Positions 52,672 to 62,915 of a DNA stretch of 64,000 bases are shown one piece after another. Both the position numbers and the translations under genes were made by a program. Below the pieces are notes generated by a model. It was given only the letters and a program-made list of their open reading frames with translations. It did not search any database and was not told the DNA's origin. Position 1 is the stretch's first letter, and the number at the start of each line of letters is the position of its first letter. Source of the stretch: SAR92 clade bacterium H921 (lineage in GTDB: Bacteria > Pseudomonadota > Gammaproteobacteria > Pseudomonadales > Porticoccaceae); the NCBI GenBank assembly GCA_025153755.1, contig JAOALD010000003.1, positions 1 through 64,000 on the forward strand, written 5' to 3'.

Positions 52672-55509
52672 ATGCCTGAGGGCTTAATGGAGCAATTTCT
52701 CAGCTCCTCCCACTTTTCTGGTGGAAATGCGTCATACATTGAAGGGCTTTACGAAACCTACTTGCATGATCCTAACGGAGTGCCAGAGGAGTGGAGCAGC
52801 TTTTTCGACTCCCTACCTCGAACAAATGGCAGTATTACTCCGGATATTTCCCACGACACAATAATCCAGCATTTTGAACTACTGGGTCGCCGACAGGCGC
52901 GTCCGACGCCTGCGCCGGGATCTGGTGGCATTCATCTCGAGCACGAGCGCAAGCAAGTTAAAGTTGTTCAGCTCATCAGTTCTTACCGTTTTCGCGGTCA
53001 TCAAAAAGCCAGTCTTGACCCCTTGGGCATTATGCAGCGCGAAGATGTCCCAGATCTGCATCTCCATTTCCATGGTCTGACCGATGCCGATTTAGATACA
53101 ACTTTCCAAACTAGCCCGCTGTATTTTGGTAAGCCTGAGGCTACTCTGCGTGAGATTGTCGAGACCTTAGAAGAAACCTACTGTGGCCATCTTGGGCCAG
53201 AGTTTATGCACATTACCAGCTTTGCTGAAAAACAATGGCTAGCGCAGCGCTTTGAGTCCGTGCGCTCTAAACCGACTTACGGTGATGAGGCGCGTATTGA
53301 TGTGCTTAATCGTCTCACTGCAGCTGAGGGCCTAGAAAAACACCTGGATTCAAAGTATCCGGGCACCAAGCGTTTTGGTCTTGAGGGTGGCGAGAGTCTA
53401 ATTCCATTGCTGGACTGTCTGGTGAGGCGCTCCGGAGAATATGGCGGCAAAGAGATTGTTATGGCCATGGCTCATCGTGGCCGTCTTAACGTATTGGTTA
53501 ATGTTCTGGGTAAAAATCCGGCCGAGATGTTTGAGGAATTTGAAGGCAGGCGCCTAGTAAACACATCAGGGGACGTAAAGTATCACCAAGGCTTTTCATC
53601 CAATGTGATGACCCCAGGCGGCGAAGTGCATATGGCTTTGGGTTTCAACCCTTCTCATTTAGAGATTTCATGTCCGGTAGTAGTGGGTTCAGGTCGCGCG
53701 CGACAGGATCGCCGCAATGATCCTACCGGTCAGAAAGTGGTACCTATCTTGATGCATGGTGATGCCGCCTTTGCTGGTCAGGGTGTGGTGATGGAGACCT
53801 TCCAGTTGTCTCAGACCCGTGCCTATAAAACCGGTGGCACCATTCATATTGTGATCAATAATCAAGTTGGATTTACCACCAGCCGTCAGGATGATGCCCG
53901 CTCAACTGAATACTGCACAGATATTGCCAAAATGGTGCAGGCGCCGATTCTACATGTAAATGGCGACAATCCTGATGCCGTGATGTTTGCCGCGATGCTA
54001 GCCATGGATTATCGCTATGAGTTTGGCAAAGATGTGGTGATCGATCTGGTCTGCTACCGCCGTCGTGGTCACAATGAAACCGATGAGCCATCCTCCACTC
54101 AGCCTCTGATGTACAATGTTATCCGCAAGCACTCTACCACTAGAACTCTTTATGCACAGAAGCTGGTATCTGAGGGTATTTTAGAGCAGGACCAGGCCAA
54201 TGAGATGGCCAATGAATATCGTGCTAGTTTAGATAACGGTGACTTTGTGGTGCACAACCTTGTGCGTGAGCCGGATACTAGCCTATTTGTTAATTGGGAA
54301 CCTTACCTCGGCCATGACTGGCGCACGCCAGCTAACACTGGTTTAGATCTTAAGATTTTGCAGACTGTGGCCACCCAGATTACGACTATCCCAGATGGGA
54401 TTCAGGCACAGCGTCAGGTCGCTAAAATTTATGATGATCGCCGCAAGATGGCCGGTGGAGCGTTGCCGCTAAACTGGGGTATGGCCGAGTTACTTGCCTA
54501 TGGCACATTGCTCGAAGAGGGTTACCCGATTCGTATCACTGGTCAAGATGTGCGGCGCGGTACCTTCTCTCATCGCCATGCAGTAGTGCTCAATCAGAAA
54601 GATGGCGAAGCCTATCTGCCACTGGCTAATATGTCGGACGATCAACCGCGCTTTGATATTTACGATTCAGTGCTTTCAGAGGAAGCCGTGCTGGCATTTG
54701 AATATGGCTACGCCACCACAGCACCAGCTGGTTTAATTATTTGGGAAGCGCAGTTTGGTGACTTTGCCAACGGCGCACAGGTTGTGATTGATCAGTTTAT
54801 TGCCAGTGGCGAGCATAAGTGGGGGCGCCTGTCTGGTCTCACCATGATGCTACCTCATGGTTTTGAGGGGCAGGGCCCAGAGCACTCATCCGCGCGCCTA
54901 GAGCGCTTCTTGCAACTTTGTGCTGAGCACAATATGCAAATCTGTAATCCAACGAGTCCGGCGCAAATTTTCCACCTGCTACGCCGTCAGGCTATTCGCC
55001 CCATGCGCCGCCCTCTGATTATAATGAGCCCTAAATGGATTCTGCGTCACAAGCTGGCGACATCTTCGTTAGAAGAGTTGGCAAACGGCGAGTTTAAAAC
55101 TGTGATTGCCGACCCAGGTATGGAGGCTGCCGCCGCTAAGCGTGTCATCCTGTGTTCTGGTAAGGTCTATTACCATATGCTTGAAGAACGTGAAGTGCGA
55201 GGCATCACTGATATTGCCCTAGTGCGTTTAGAGCAACTCTACCCATTCCCAGATCTTGAGCTGGAAGAGGTGCTTAAAACCTACCCCAATATTAGCGACA
55301 TTGTCTGGTGTCAGGAAGAGCCAATGAATCAGGGCGCCTGGTACAGTAGTCAACACCATATGCGTAATGTTATTCAGCGCACACACCCGCAATTGCATCT
55401 TAGTTATGTCGGTCGTGAGAGTTCAGCGGCCCCAGCGGCGGGATATATGTCTGTTCATTTAGAAGAGCAGAAAAAATTTATTGATGAAGCTCTCAGCTTC
55501 GACTCTTAA
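52672..55509 (+). CDS. sucA: 2-oxoglutarate dehydrogenase E1 component
   Basis: 945 residues. N-terminal E1o helix with SYIEGLYETYLHDP, the domain start EKQWLAQRFE, the TPP motif HGDAAFAGQGVV ... NNQVGFTTS, and the C-terminal EGQGPEHSSARLERFLQL segment. Decarboxylates 2-oxoglutarate and passes the succinyl group to lipoyl-SucB. Start at ATG 52672 behind AAAGGGGAA. 19 bp before sucB. Confidence 0.97.
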   Translation: MPEGLMEQFLSSSHFSGGNASYIEGLYETYLHDPNGVPEEWSSFFDSLPRTNGSITPDISHDTIIQHFELLGRRQARPTPAPGSGGIHLEHERKQVKVVQLISSYRFRGHQKASLDPLGIMQREDVPDLHLHFHGLTDADLDTTFQTSPLYFGKPEATLREIVETLEETYCGHLGPEFMHITSFAEKQWLAQRFESVRSKPTYGDEARIDVLNRLTAAEGLEKHLDSKYPGTKRFGLEGGESLIPLLDCLVRRSGEYGGKEIVMAMAHRGRLNVLVNVLGKNPAEMFEEFEGRRLVNTSGDVKYHQGFSSNVMTPGGEVHMALGFNPSHLEISCPVVVGSGRARQDRRNDPTGQKVVPILMHGDAAFAGQGVVMETFQLSQTRAYKTGGTIHIVINNQVGFTTSRQDDARSTEYCTDIAKMVQAPILHVNGDNPDAVMFAAMLAMDYRYEFGKDVVIDLVCYRRRGHNETDEPSSTQPLMYNVIRKHSTTRTLYAQKLVSEGILEQDQANEMANEYRASLDNGDFVVHNLVREPDTSLFVNWEPYLGHDWRTPANTGLDLKILQTVATQITTIPDGIQAQRQVAKIYDDRRKMAGGALPLNWGMAELLAYGTLLEEGYPIRITGQDVRRGTFSHRHAVVLNQKDGEAYLPLANMSDDQPRFDIYDSVLSEEAVLAFEYGYATTAPAGLIIWEAQFGDFANGAQVVIDQFIASGEHKWGRLSGLTMMLPHGFEGQGPEHSSARLERFLQLCAEHNMQICNPTSPAQIFHLLRRQAIRPMRRPLIIMSPKWILRHKLATSSLEELANGEFKTVIADPGMEAAAAKRVILCSGKVYYHMLEEREVRGITDIALVRLEQLYPFPDLELEEVLKTYPNISDIVWCQEEPMNQGAWYSSQHHMRNVIQRTHPQLHLSYVGRESSAAPAAGYMSVHLEEQKKFIDEALSFDS

Positions 55510-55528
55510 TTTAACCAGGAATAGATAA

Positions 55529-56725
55529 ATGGCCATTGAAATTAAGGCACCAACCTACCCAGAATCAGTACAAGAAGGCACATTGGCGACTTGGCATAAA
55601 AATGTCGGCGACTCAGTGAGCCGCGATGAGCTACTTGTCGACATTGAAACTGACAAAGTTGTGTTGGAAGTAGTAGCTCCAGCGAACGGTGTGTTGGCAG
55701 AAGTCCTCAAAGCCGAAGGCGAAACAGTCGAGAGCAATGAAATTATTGCCCGAATTGAGGAGGGAGCGGCAGCCGCTCCTGGCGCCGCAACACCAGCGGC
55801 TAAACAAGAAGAAGTTGATATTCAGGTGGCTGAGTCTCTGGTCAATCCAGCGGCAAAAAAACTCGCCGATGAGCGAGACATTGATCTGAGTCAGGTTTCC
55901 GGTACGGGTAAAGGTGGCAGAATCACAAAGGAAGATGTTGTTAACTTTGTTCCACCAGCAACAGCACCGGCGGCGGCACCTGCAGTGGCAGCTGTTGCCG
56001 ATGCAGAGTTTGAAGTTGGAGAGCGAGTTGAACGCCGTGTGGCCATGTCGCGTATGCGCACTCGTATTGCGGAGCGTCTGTTGGATGTTACCCATACCAC
56101 AGCATCACTGACTACTTTTAATGAAGTAGATATGTCGGCTTTGATGGGCTTGCGTCGCCAATACCAAGACGAATTTACTAAGACCCATAACGGTACCCGT
56201 CTGGGTTTTATGGGCTTTTTTGTAAAGGCCGCAGTGGAAGCACTAAAACGCTTCCCCCTAGTCAACGCATCTATTGATGGAACCGATATTGTCTACCACG
56301 GTTACCAGGACATCGGAGTAGCAGTTTCTACTGACCGAGGCCTAGTTGTTCCTGTGCTACGCAATGCTGAGAATATGAGTATTGCCACGGTGGAAAACAG
56401 CATTAGTTCCTACGCTGGCAAAGCCCGCGATGGTAAGTTAACTATCGACGAAATGACCGGTGGAACATTTACTATCACCAACGGTGGTGTCTATGGATCT
56501 TTGCTCTCAACACCTATTATCAACCCGCCTCAGTCAGCTATTTTGGGTATGCATACTATCCAGCAGCGTCCGGTAGCGGTTAATGGGCAGGTTGAAATTC
56601 GACCAATGATGTACTTAGCTATGTCTTATGATCACCGTCTTATCGATGGTAAGGAAGCCGTACAATTCTTGGTTACGATTAAGCAGTTAATCGAAGATCC
56701 TGCCAAAATTTTACTTGAAATTTAA
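55529..56725 (+). CDS. sucB: Dihydrolipoyl succinyltransferase E2 (2-oxoglutarate dehydrogenase)
   Basis: 398 residues. One lipoyl domain (1-75) with the modified Lys in [11 protein letters not shown], an Ala-rich linker, the E3-binding domain ([16 protein letters not shown]) near 108, a second Pro/Ala linker and the catalytic domain ending with SYDHRLIDG (catalytic His and Asp). Forms the 24-mer core that transfers succinyl to CoA. Between sucA and lpd in one operon. Confidence 0.97.
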   Translation: MAIEIKAPTYPESVQEGTLATWHKNVGDSVSRDELLVDIETDKVVLEVVAPANGVLAEVLKAEGETVESNEIIARIEEGAAAAPGAATPAAKQEEVDIQVAESLVNPAAKKLADERDIDLSQVSGTGKGGRITKEDVVNFVPPATAPAAAPAVAAVADAEFEVGERVERRVAMSRMRTRIAERLLDVTHTTASLTTFNEVDMSALMGLRRQYQDEFTKTHNGTRLGFMGFFVKAAVEALKRFPLVNASIDGTDIVYHGYQDIGVAVSTDRGLVVPVLRNAENMSIATVENSISSYAGKARDGKLTIDEMTGGTFTITNGGVYGSLLSTPIINPPQSAILGMHTIQQRPVAVNGQVEIRPMMYLAMSYDHRLIDGKEAVQFLVTIKQLIEDPAKILLEI

Positions 56726-56755
56726 CGCTTAAGTAATCGAAAAATAGGAATCTAA

Positions 56756-58198
<1,443 letters not shown>

Positions 58199-58225
58199 CG
58201 TTTTATAAATACCTTTAACCATCCT

Positions 58226-58246
58226 GGAACACCGACTTGGTGTTCT
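58226..58246 (+). terminator. Hairpin between lpd and sucC
   Basis: GGAACACC-GACTT-GGTGTTCT, followed by GGGATTTTAT. A weak terminator or attenuator about 30 bp after lpd; it may lower sucCD relative to sucAB-lpd. Confidence 0.5.
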
Positions 58247-58286
58247 GGGATTTTATCCATCCGAAAGATTTAACGGGAAGAGAAGT

Positions 58287-59453
58287 ATGAATCTGCACGA
58301 ATATCAGGGTAAGCAGCTATTTGCTGAGTATGGTCTGCCAGTGTCTAAGGGCATTGCAGCAGAAACTGCACAGGAAGCCGCAGCTGCTGCCGATACTATT
58401 GGCGGTGACAAGTGGGTAGTTAAGGCCCAGGTTCACGCTGGAGGTCGGGGTAAAGCCGGCGGTGTAAAGCTAGTGAGTTCCAAAGCTGAAATTGAAGAGT
58501 TCGCCAACAACTGGTTGGGTAAAAATCTGGTAACCTACCAGACAGATGCCAATGGCCAGCCGGTCAGTCGTATTCTGGTTGAGACCTGCACCGATATTGA
58601 CCAAGAGCTATACCTGGGTGCTGTTGTAGATCGCGCCACTCGCCGTATTATCTTTATGGCCTCCACCGAAGGCGGTGTCGAAATCGAGAAAGTTGCGGAA
58701 GAGACTCCCGAAAAAATTCTTAAAGCCATTATCGATCCTCTCACTGGCGCACAGCCTTATCAGGGTCGTGATCTGGCGTTTAAACTGGGCCTCAAAGGTG
58801 TTCAGATTAAGCAGTTTGTACAGATCTTTATGGGTCTGGCCAAAATGTTCAAAGAGAAGGACCTAGAGCTTTTGGAGATTAACCCACTGGTTATCACTGA
58901 CGAAGGCAATCTGCACTGCTTAGATGCCAAGGTCATAATTGATGGCAACGCCATGTACCGTCAGCCAGCCATCAAGGAAATGCACGATCCCTCTCAGGAA
59001 GATGCCCGTGAAGCTCACGCAGCCTCTTTCGAGCTGAACTATGTTGCCCTAGATGGCAATATTGGCTGTATGGTCAATGGTGCTGGTCTGGCCATGGGTA
59101 CCATGGATATCGTTCATCTACACGGCGGTTCGCCAGCTAACTTCCTCGATGTGGGGGGCGGTGCAACCAAAGAACGCGTGGTAGAAGCGTTTAAAATTAT
59201 TCTCTCCGACAGCAATGTTAAGGCCGTACTGATCAATATCTTTGGCGGTATCGTGCGCTGTGATCTGATTGCCGATGGTGTGATTGGTGCAGTAGAAGAG
59301 GTAGGAGTTAAAATTCCAGTGGTAGTGCGCCTCGAGGGCAACAATGCCGAACTGGGTACTAAAAAGCTGGCCGAATCCGGTCTCGCCATTATCGCAGCAA
59401 CCAGTTTGACTGATGCCGCACAACAAGCCGTTAAAGCCGCAGGAGGTAACTAA
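58287..59453 (+). CDS. sucC: Succinyl-CoA synthetase beta subunit
   Basis: 388 residues, identical in length to E. coli SucC. ATP-grasp fold with [10 protein letters not shown] near 53, [12 protein letters not shown] (metal site) and the CoA-ligase domain [15 protein letters not shown]. Generates ATP or GTP from succinyl-CoA. Stop codon directly precedes sucD, whose AGGAGG lies inside the end of sucC. Confidence 0.98.
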   Translation: MNLHEYQGKQLFAEYGLPVSKGIAAETAQEAAAAADTIGGDKWVVKAQVHAGGRGKAGGVKLVSSKAEIEEFANNWLGKNLVTYQTDANGQPVSRILVETCTDIDQELYLGAVVDRATRRIIFMASTEGGVEIEKVAEETPEKILKAIIDPLTGAQPYQGRDLAFKLGLKGVQIKQFVQIFMGLAKMFKEKDLELLEINPLVITDEGNLHCLDAKVIIDGNAMYRQPAIKEMHDPSQEDAREAHAASFELNYVALDGNIGCMVNGAGLAMGTMDIVHLHGGSPANFLDVGGGATKERVVEAFKIILSDSNVKAVLINIFGGIVRCDLIADGVIGAVEEVGVKIPVVVRLEGNNAELGTKKLAESGLAIIAATSLTDAAQQAVKAAGGN

Positions 59454-59454
59454 T

Positions 59455-60327
59455 ATGTCTATCTTAATCAATAGCGATACTAAGGTTATCTGTCAGGGTT
59501 TTACTGGCGGACAGGGTACCTTTCACTCAGAACAAGCACTCGAGTATGGTACAAAAATGGTTGGCGGTGTAACCCCAGGTAAGGGCGGTACTGAGCACCT
59601 TGGCCTACCTGTCTTTAATACAGTAGCAGAGGCCGTAGAAGCCACAGGCGCAGAAGCCTCGGTTATCTATGTACCAGCACCATTTTGTAAAGACTCCATA
59701 TTAGAAGCGGCTAATGCTGGCCTAAAGCTGGTCGTCTGTATTACAGAAGGCATTCCTACCCAGGATATGCTCGACTGCAAAGTGGTTTGTGACACATTGG
59801 GCGTACGCCTGATTGGACCAAACTGCCCAGGTGTTATCACCCCAGGCGAATGCAAGATCGGTATTATGCCCGGTCATATTCATCTGCCCGGCAAAGTCGG
59901 CATTGTATCTCGTTCAGGTACGTTGACCTATGAAGCGGTTAAGCAGACTACAGATTATGGTTTTGGTCAGTCTACCTGCGTAGGTATTGGTGGCGACCCC
60001 ATCCCGGGTTCCAGCTTTATTGATATTCTTGCGCTATTTGAAAAAGACCCAGCCACTGAAGCCATCGTAATGATCGGTGAGATTGGCGGTACTGCTGAAG
60101 AAGAAGCAGCGGCTTATATCAAAGCCAATGTCACCAAGCCTGTTGTGTCTTATATTGCTGGTGTTACCGCACCTGCAGGCAAGCGCATGGGCCATGCTGG
60201 TGCGATTGTTTCTGGCGGTAAGGGTACTGCAGATGAGAAGTTTGCGGCGCTTGAAGATGCTGGTGTTAAGACGGTTCGTAGTTTGGCTGATATTGGTAAT
60301 GGCCTGAAAGAAATTACCGGTTGGTAA
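59455..60327 (+). CDS. sucD: Succinyl-CoA synthetase alpha subunit
   Basis: 290 residues from ATG 59455, one base after the sucC stop; AGGAGG at 59441 sets this start. CoA-binding domain ([15 protein letters not shown]), [21 protein letters not shown] and the phosphorylated His in [17 protein letters not shown]. Last gene of the suc operon, followed by a strong terminator. Confidence 0.98.
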   Translation: MSILINSDTKVICQGFTGGQGTFHSEQALEYGTKMVGGVTPGKGGTEHLGLPVFNTVAEAVEATGAEASVIYVPAPFCKDSILEAANAGLKLVVCITEGIPTQDMLDCKVVCDTLGVRLIGPNCPGVITPGECKIGIMPGHIHLPGKVGIVSRSGTLTYEAVKQTTDYGFGQSTCVGIGGDPIPGSSFIDILALFEKDPATEAIVMIGEIGGTAEEEAAAYIKANVTKPVVSYIAGVTAPAGKRMGHAGAIVSGGKGTADEKFAALEDAGVKTVRSLADIGNGLKEITGW

Positions 60328-60348
60328 GGTTTTTCTTGGCATGCAAAG

Positions 60349-60373
60349 AAGCGGCTTTAGGGCCGCTTTTTTT
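60349..60373 (+). terminator. Terminator after sucD
   Basis: AAGCGGC and GCCGCTT stem with a 6-nt loop followed by seven T. It ends the core metabolic block; accessory DNA begins to its right. Confidence 0.93.
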
Positions 60374-60591
60374 ATGTGTGGGATTTTTTACTGGCTTTAC
60401 GATGCCCCTGTTATCTCGACCGTAGGGACTATTTAGATTTTCTACTTTTGCTGCCTTTGGTCCACTGGGGGATTACAGATCCATATCGAGAGCTACCTAC
60501 TGAATTTTGAGTTCCTTTGTTAGTTATTTTCCGGCTCTAGTTTAATGAAATAGAAGTATTCCTTCGTAGTGCTTTTTTATTGATTTAGAAG

Positions 60592-61161
60592 CTATTTCTT
60601 GTTACCTAGCGCCTCATCATCTGAGGGGACACTGGTTACAGCAATTGGGATAGATGCATTTTTGAGAAATACGGTTGCTAATTTATGACGAATAATGTCA
60701 GTTTCAAATTCTCTTCTTTCGAAGGCCACAGGATTATAGATTGTCTTCATAATATGTGCTTTATCAAAACCGAATCCCAACGAGTCGCTCATTTCAAACA
60801 AAAGATCAGTTAGCCGATGACTCCTCGTTTCTCTCCAACCTTCGTTATATATGTCATCATTATTTGGAGGAGAACGCAGGTGGCCAAGGTAGTTTTCCCA
60901 GGCATTAACAACCTTCCCATACTCTTTCTCATTGAACTCAAGCCCAACCATAGTGAGAGCAGACACATGCTGAACATCCGTGGTCGAGTTTCTAGTAATC
61001 ATTAAATCGCTAAAGACCTTTAGCCTTCTATTTCTAGTCTCAGATTTTCCATCAATGTATTTCTGTATTTGGACTGCTATAACCGGGCCAGAAATAACTG
61101 CCAGTATCATTAGCCAATCACTAATTGTAATTCCCACACTTATAATCTCTTTTGCTTCCAT
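60592..61161 (-). CDS. DUF6680-type protein with N-terminal membrane helix (cassette gene)
   Basis: 189 residues. One membrane span near 12-32 (DWLMILAVISGPVIAVQI), then a cytoplasmic helical domain with SDLMITRNSTTDVQHVSALTMVGLEF (parts: LMITRN, HVSALTMVGLEF), NAWENYL and a central RSHRLTDLLFEM. The H-V-x-A-L-x-M-[IV]-x-x-E-F pattern after a membrane helix is that of DUF6680, unknown function, usually found on islands. The start lies 22 bp after the 3' end of an attC site, as expected for a gene in an integron cassette. The other end shows no attC that I can recognise. Confidence 0.72.
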   Translation of the reverse strand: MEAKEIISVGITISDWLMILAVISGPVIAVQIQKYIDGKSETRNRRLKVFSDLMITRNSTTDVQHVSALTMVGLEFNEKEYGKVVNAWENYLGHLRSPPNNDDIYNEGWRETRSHRLTDLLFEMSDSLGFGFDKAHIMKTIYNPVAFERREFETDIIRHKLATVFLKNASIPIAVTSVPSDDEALGNKK

Positions 61162-61183
61162 AGACTGAACTCTCTTGTGTTGA

Positions 61184-61251
61184 CTAATGTCCGTATTTGC
61201 AGCTGGTTTGGAGCGCAGCGGAAAACCAGCCCGACAACATACGCTTGTTAG
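61184..61251 (-). repeat. Integron attC recombination site
   Basis: Read on the minus strand the 68-bp element starts CTAACAAGCGTATG and ends AATACGGACATTAG. The outer boxes CTAA/TTAG pair, and the next arms GCGTAT/ATACG pair. Inside, GCTGGTTT and AAACCAGC (61223-61230 and 61202-61209) form a perfect 8-bp stem around TTCCGCTGCGCTCC, an inner sequence common in chromosomal-integron attC sites. It lies directly after the thioesterase stop codon and just before the DUF6680 start. That is exactly the cassette layout, in minus-strand orientation. Confidence 0.8.
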
Positions 61252-61266
61252 TACTGGACCCCAAGT

Positions 61267-61616
61267 CTAAAACCACTTTGAGATCCTCCTGATTAGGGCA
61301 GTAGCAGTTGATCTAGCGACAAGCTTACCGTCTTGCGTAAGCTCTCCTTCTACTACACAAACACTACAACCTTTAAAAACAACAGAGCCTTGTCCATATA
61401 TTTTCCCCACTTTGGCCGGTGCAATAAAAGTAGTTTTGAGCGCTAGCGTTGGGTTGAATTGATTGTCATTTAGGGCTGCAGTTAGTGCGGGTGCCATTGT
61501 GTCGTAAAGCATTGCAGCTAGAAAACCACCCTGATTACTCCCCGATCAACTAGGAAAGTCTCCTTTTGCATCGAATTCTACGTTAACAGTTTTATGGCCG
61601 CTATCAACCTCAATAA
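61267..61616 (-). pseudogene. PaaI-type hotdog thioesterase gene with in-frame stop
   Basis: The open 81 residues (61267-61512) begin at the internal MLYDTMAPAL. Upstream in the same frame family sequence continues: NQGGFLAA directly before, then TGA at 61546-61548, then EVDSGHKTVNVEFDAKGDFP. The hotdog signature F-x-A-x-x-x-F-P-x-x-x-G-x-x-QGGFLAAML-x-DTM is therefore split by one stop. A second TGA lies at 61624-61626. The ~20 N-terminal residues before it are missing, replaced by an attC-like sequence that abuts the protease gene. The strands after LALKTTF and the EGELTQDGKLVA end are normal. Members hydrolyse acyl-CoA thioesters; this copy should be non-functional unless the stop is a sequencing error. 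Confidence 0.7.
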
Positions 61617-61652
61617 TGGGCAGTCAATGGCGGCCGTTGATTGACTTGTTAA
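61600..61652 (-). repeat. Partial attC-like sequence after protease gene
   Basis: On the minus strand TTAACAAG starts in the protease stop codon, followed by AGTCAAT-N11-ATTGACT and then CCCATTATTGAGGTTGATAG. TTAACAAGTCAATCAAC and a TTATTGAGG-type right end are familiar in attC sites, but at about 50 bp it is short and its right part runs into thioesterase codons. Probably a deleted or fused attC. Confidence 0.4.
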
Positions 61653-62494
61653 GTTGCATTTGCACCTTGCCTAAAAATTGCTTCAAAGGCTTCTAGTTGG
61701 GATGCCTTTATAACGATGCCTAAATTATTAAAGTAAGGTGATACTGGCACAGAGATATTCTGTATGGGGACTTGAACCACCTCAGTTTCACCTTTTATCG
61801 GGTATTTAAATCCAGCGCGTAAAATCCCGAGTAATTTAACCCTACTTTTGCCAATGACCATAACCCCAGTTTTAGACGAGTAACCACTCTGATTGAAGAG
61901 AAAAACCGGAGAACCGCTTGAACCAGGGAAACAAGCAGCATCAATTAAAGACTCAGGGTTCCCGTTCCAATCAATATTTGGGTGAGTGGCTGTTATGCCT
62001 TTTCTGACAATTGGCATATTGTTAGCTTGATCCCACATTCCGTTTGGGTAGCCAACCATGACTACATCCTCCATCGCCGTTAGCTCATGGAGTTCCTCAG
62101 AGGTGAGCAAATCTGACTTGTTTATATAAATGCAAAAAAAATTCAGCTTTCTAGAATTAGCTTCATTTAAGATCGGAGCAATTGGCATTACGCAAAGATC
62201 AATATCGGGGTTAGGGTGGGCAGTCCAGAGACGCCCAAAGTCATCAAAGTTAAGCTCATGGTACTTACCCATTACAGGAGAATTATTTTCGTCTTTTTCT
62301 GTAAGAACAAACTTACCACTGATTGCTCCTTGGACTACATGTTTGTTGGTTACTATGGCTGGGGTACCATTCTCGCCATTTATAGCGAAATGGTAAAAGA
62401 AACCTGTACCCTGACAACTACCAGCTGAGGTAGTCGTTTCAATCCTTACGGTGCTATGTGCGAGTTGTTCTGATATGGATAATTGATGTGCCAC
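61649..62494 (-). CDS. Trypsin-like serine protease (cassette gene)
   Basis: 281 residues from GTG (62492-62494), with AGGAGA 7 bp upstream. The catalytic triad is clear: His in VTNKHVV near 50, Asp in PDIDLCVMP near 98 and Ser in PGSSGSPVF near 192. No signal peptide, so the protein is cytoplasmic, unlike DegP-type proteases, and there is no PDZ domain. Such stand-alone trypsin-like proteins occur in defence islands and integron cassettes. The stop codon is embedded in an attC-like sequence. Confidence 0.82.
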   Translation of the reverse strand: MAHQLSISEQLAHSTVRIETTTSAGSCQGTGFFYHFAINGENGTPAIVTNKHVVQGAISGKFVLTEKDENNSPVMGKYHELNFDDFGRLWTAHPNPDIDLCVMPIAPILNEANSRKLNFFCIYINKSDLLTSEELHELTAMEDVVMVGYPNGMWDQANNMPIVRKGITATHPNIDWNGNPESLIDAACFPGSSGSPVFLFNQSGYSSKTGVMVIGKSRVKLLGILRAGFKYPIKGETEVVQVPIQNISVPVSPYFNNLGIVIKASQLEAFEAIFRQGANAT

Positions 62495-62915
62495 TATCTC
62501 TCCTTGAAACTAAACAGTCTAATTATGAGGCCTATAAGCCTCATATTATTATCGGGGTGCCCCTGTAATAGGTTATTAGCGGCATCTTGGCATTCTTTAG
62601 CGGATTCATTTATTTCCAAAAACTATCAAGGCTAAAGTGCATGTCTTTACTATCGAGGCACTTTTTTGAGATGAGCCATTGCGTTATAGAAATAACTTGA
62701 AATGTTGTGGTTCTCGGCAGGATTCTGAAGAGGGCGTTTCGCAATGTTGTCATCACCATTCCTTTGGTCAGTGCGCGAATATGTGTTCGTTAGGTTCTAT
62801 AGTAATAGCATAGTAAACCCATAATTCAAGCTACCGATAAAGATAGGCGAGTAAAACATACAGACGTTAACGCTAAATGGATAGAAAAGCAGACAAAGTC
62901 GCAGGTAACCAAGCG
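62495..62915. other. Gap with hairpins and a Cys-rich frame, 421 bp
   Basis: Contains three structures. TATGAGGC-CTATAA-GCCTCATA (62524-62545). AAAGTGC-N17-GCACTTT followed by T-run (62634-62667), a + strand terminator with no gene in front of it. A 9-bp inverted repeat GTTAACGCT / AGCGTTAAC spans 62866-62920 and includes the stop codon of the efflux permease. The region looks like residue of lost genes. Confidence 0.6.
62679..62813 (+). CDS. Possible Cys/His-rich 44-residue peptide
   Basis: From TTG 62679 to TAG 62813 the + strand encodes a short protein with LKCCGSRQD, VSQCCHHHSFG and QCANMCSLG: six cysteines and three histidines in about 27 residues. The composition is that of a soft-metal-binding peptide and recalls the CC-rich loop of the adjacent efflux permease. 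A GAGATGAG precedes the TTG. It has no homologue I recognise and could be chance or a remnant. Confidence 0.25.
   Translation: MRYRNNLKCCGSRQDSEEGVSQCCHHHSFGQCANMCSLGSIVIA

Noticed and set aside
60374-60591. Possible attC downstream of the DUF6680 gene
   Set aside because: TAACAAA occurs near 60520, but no matching right end or stem can be found within 150 bp.
61546-61548. Selenocysteine reading of the TGA in the thioesterase gene
   Set aside because: PaaI-type thioesterases have no selenocysteine members that I know of, and no SECIS-like hairpin follows the codon.
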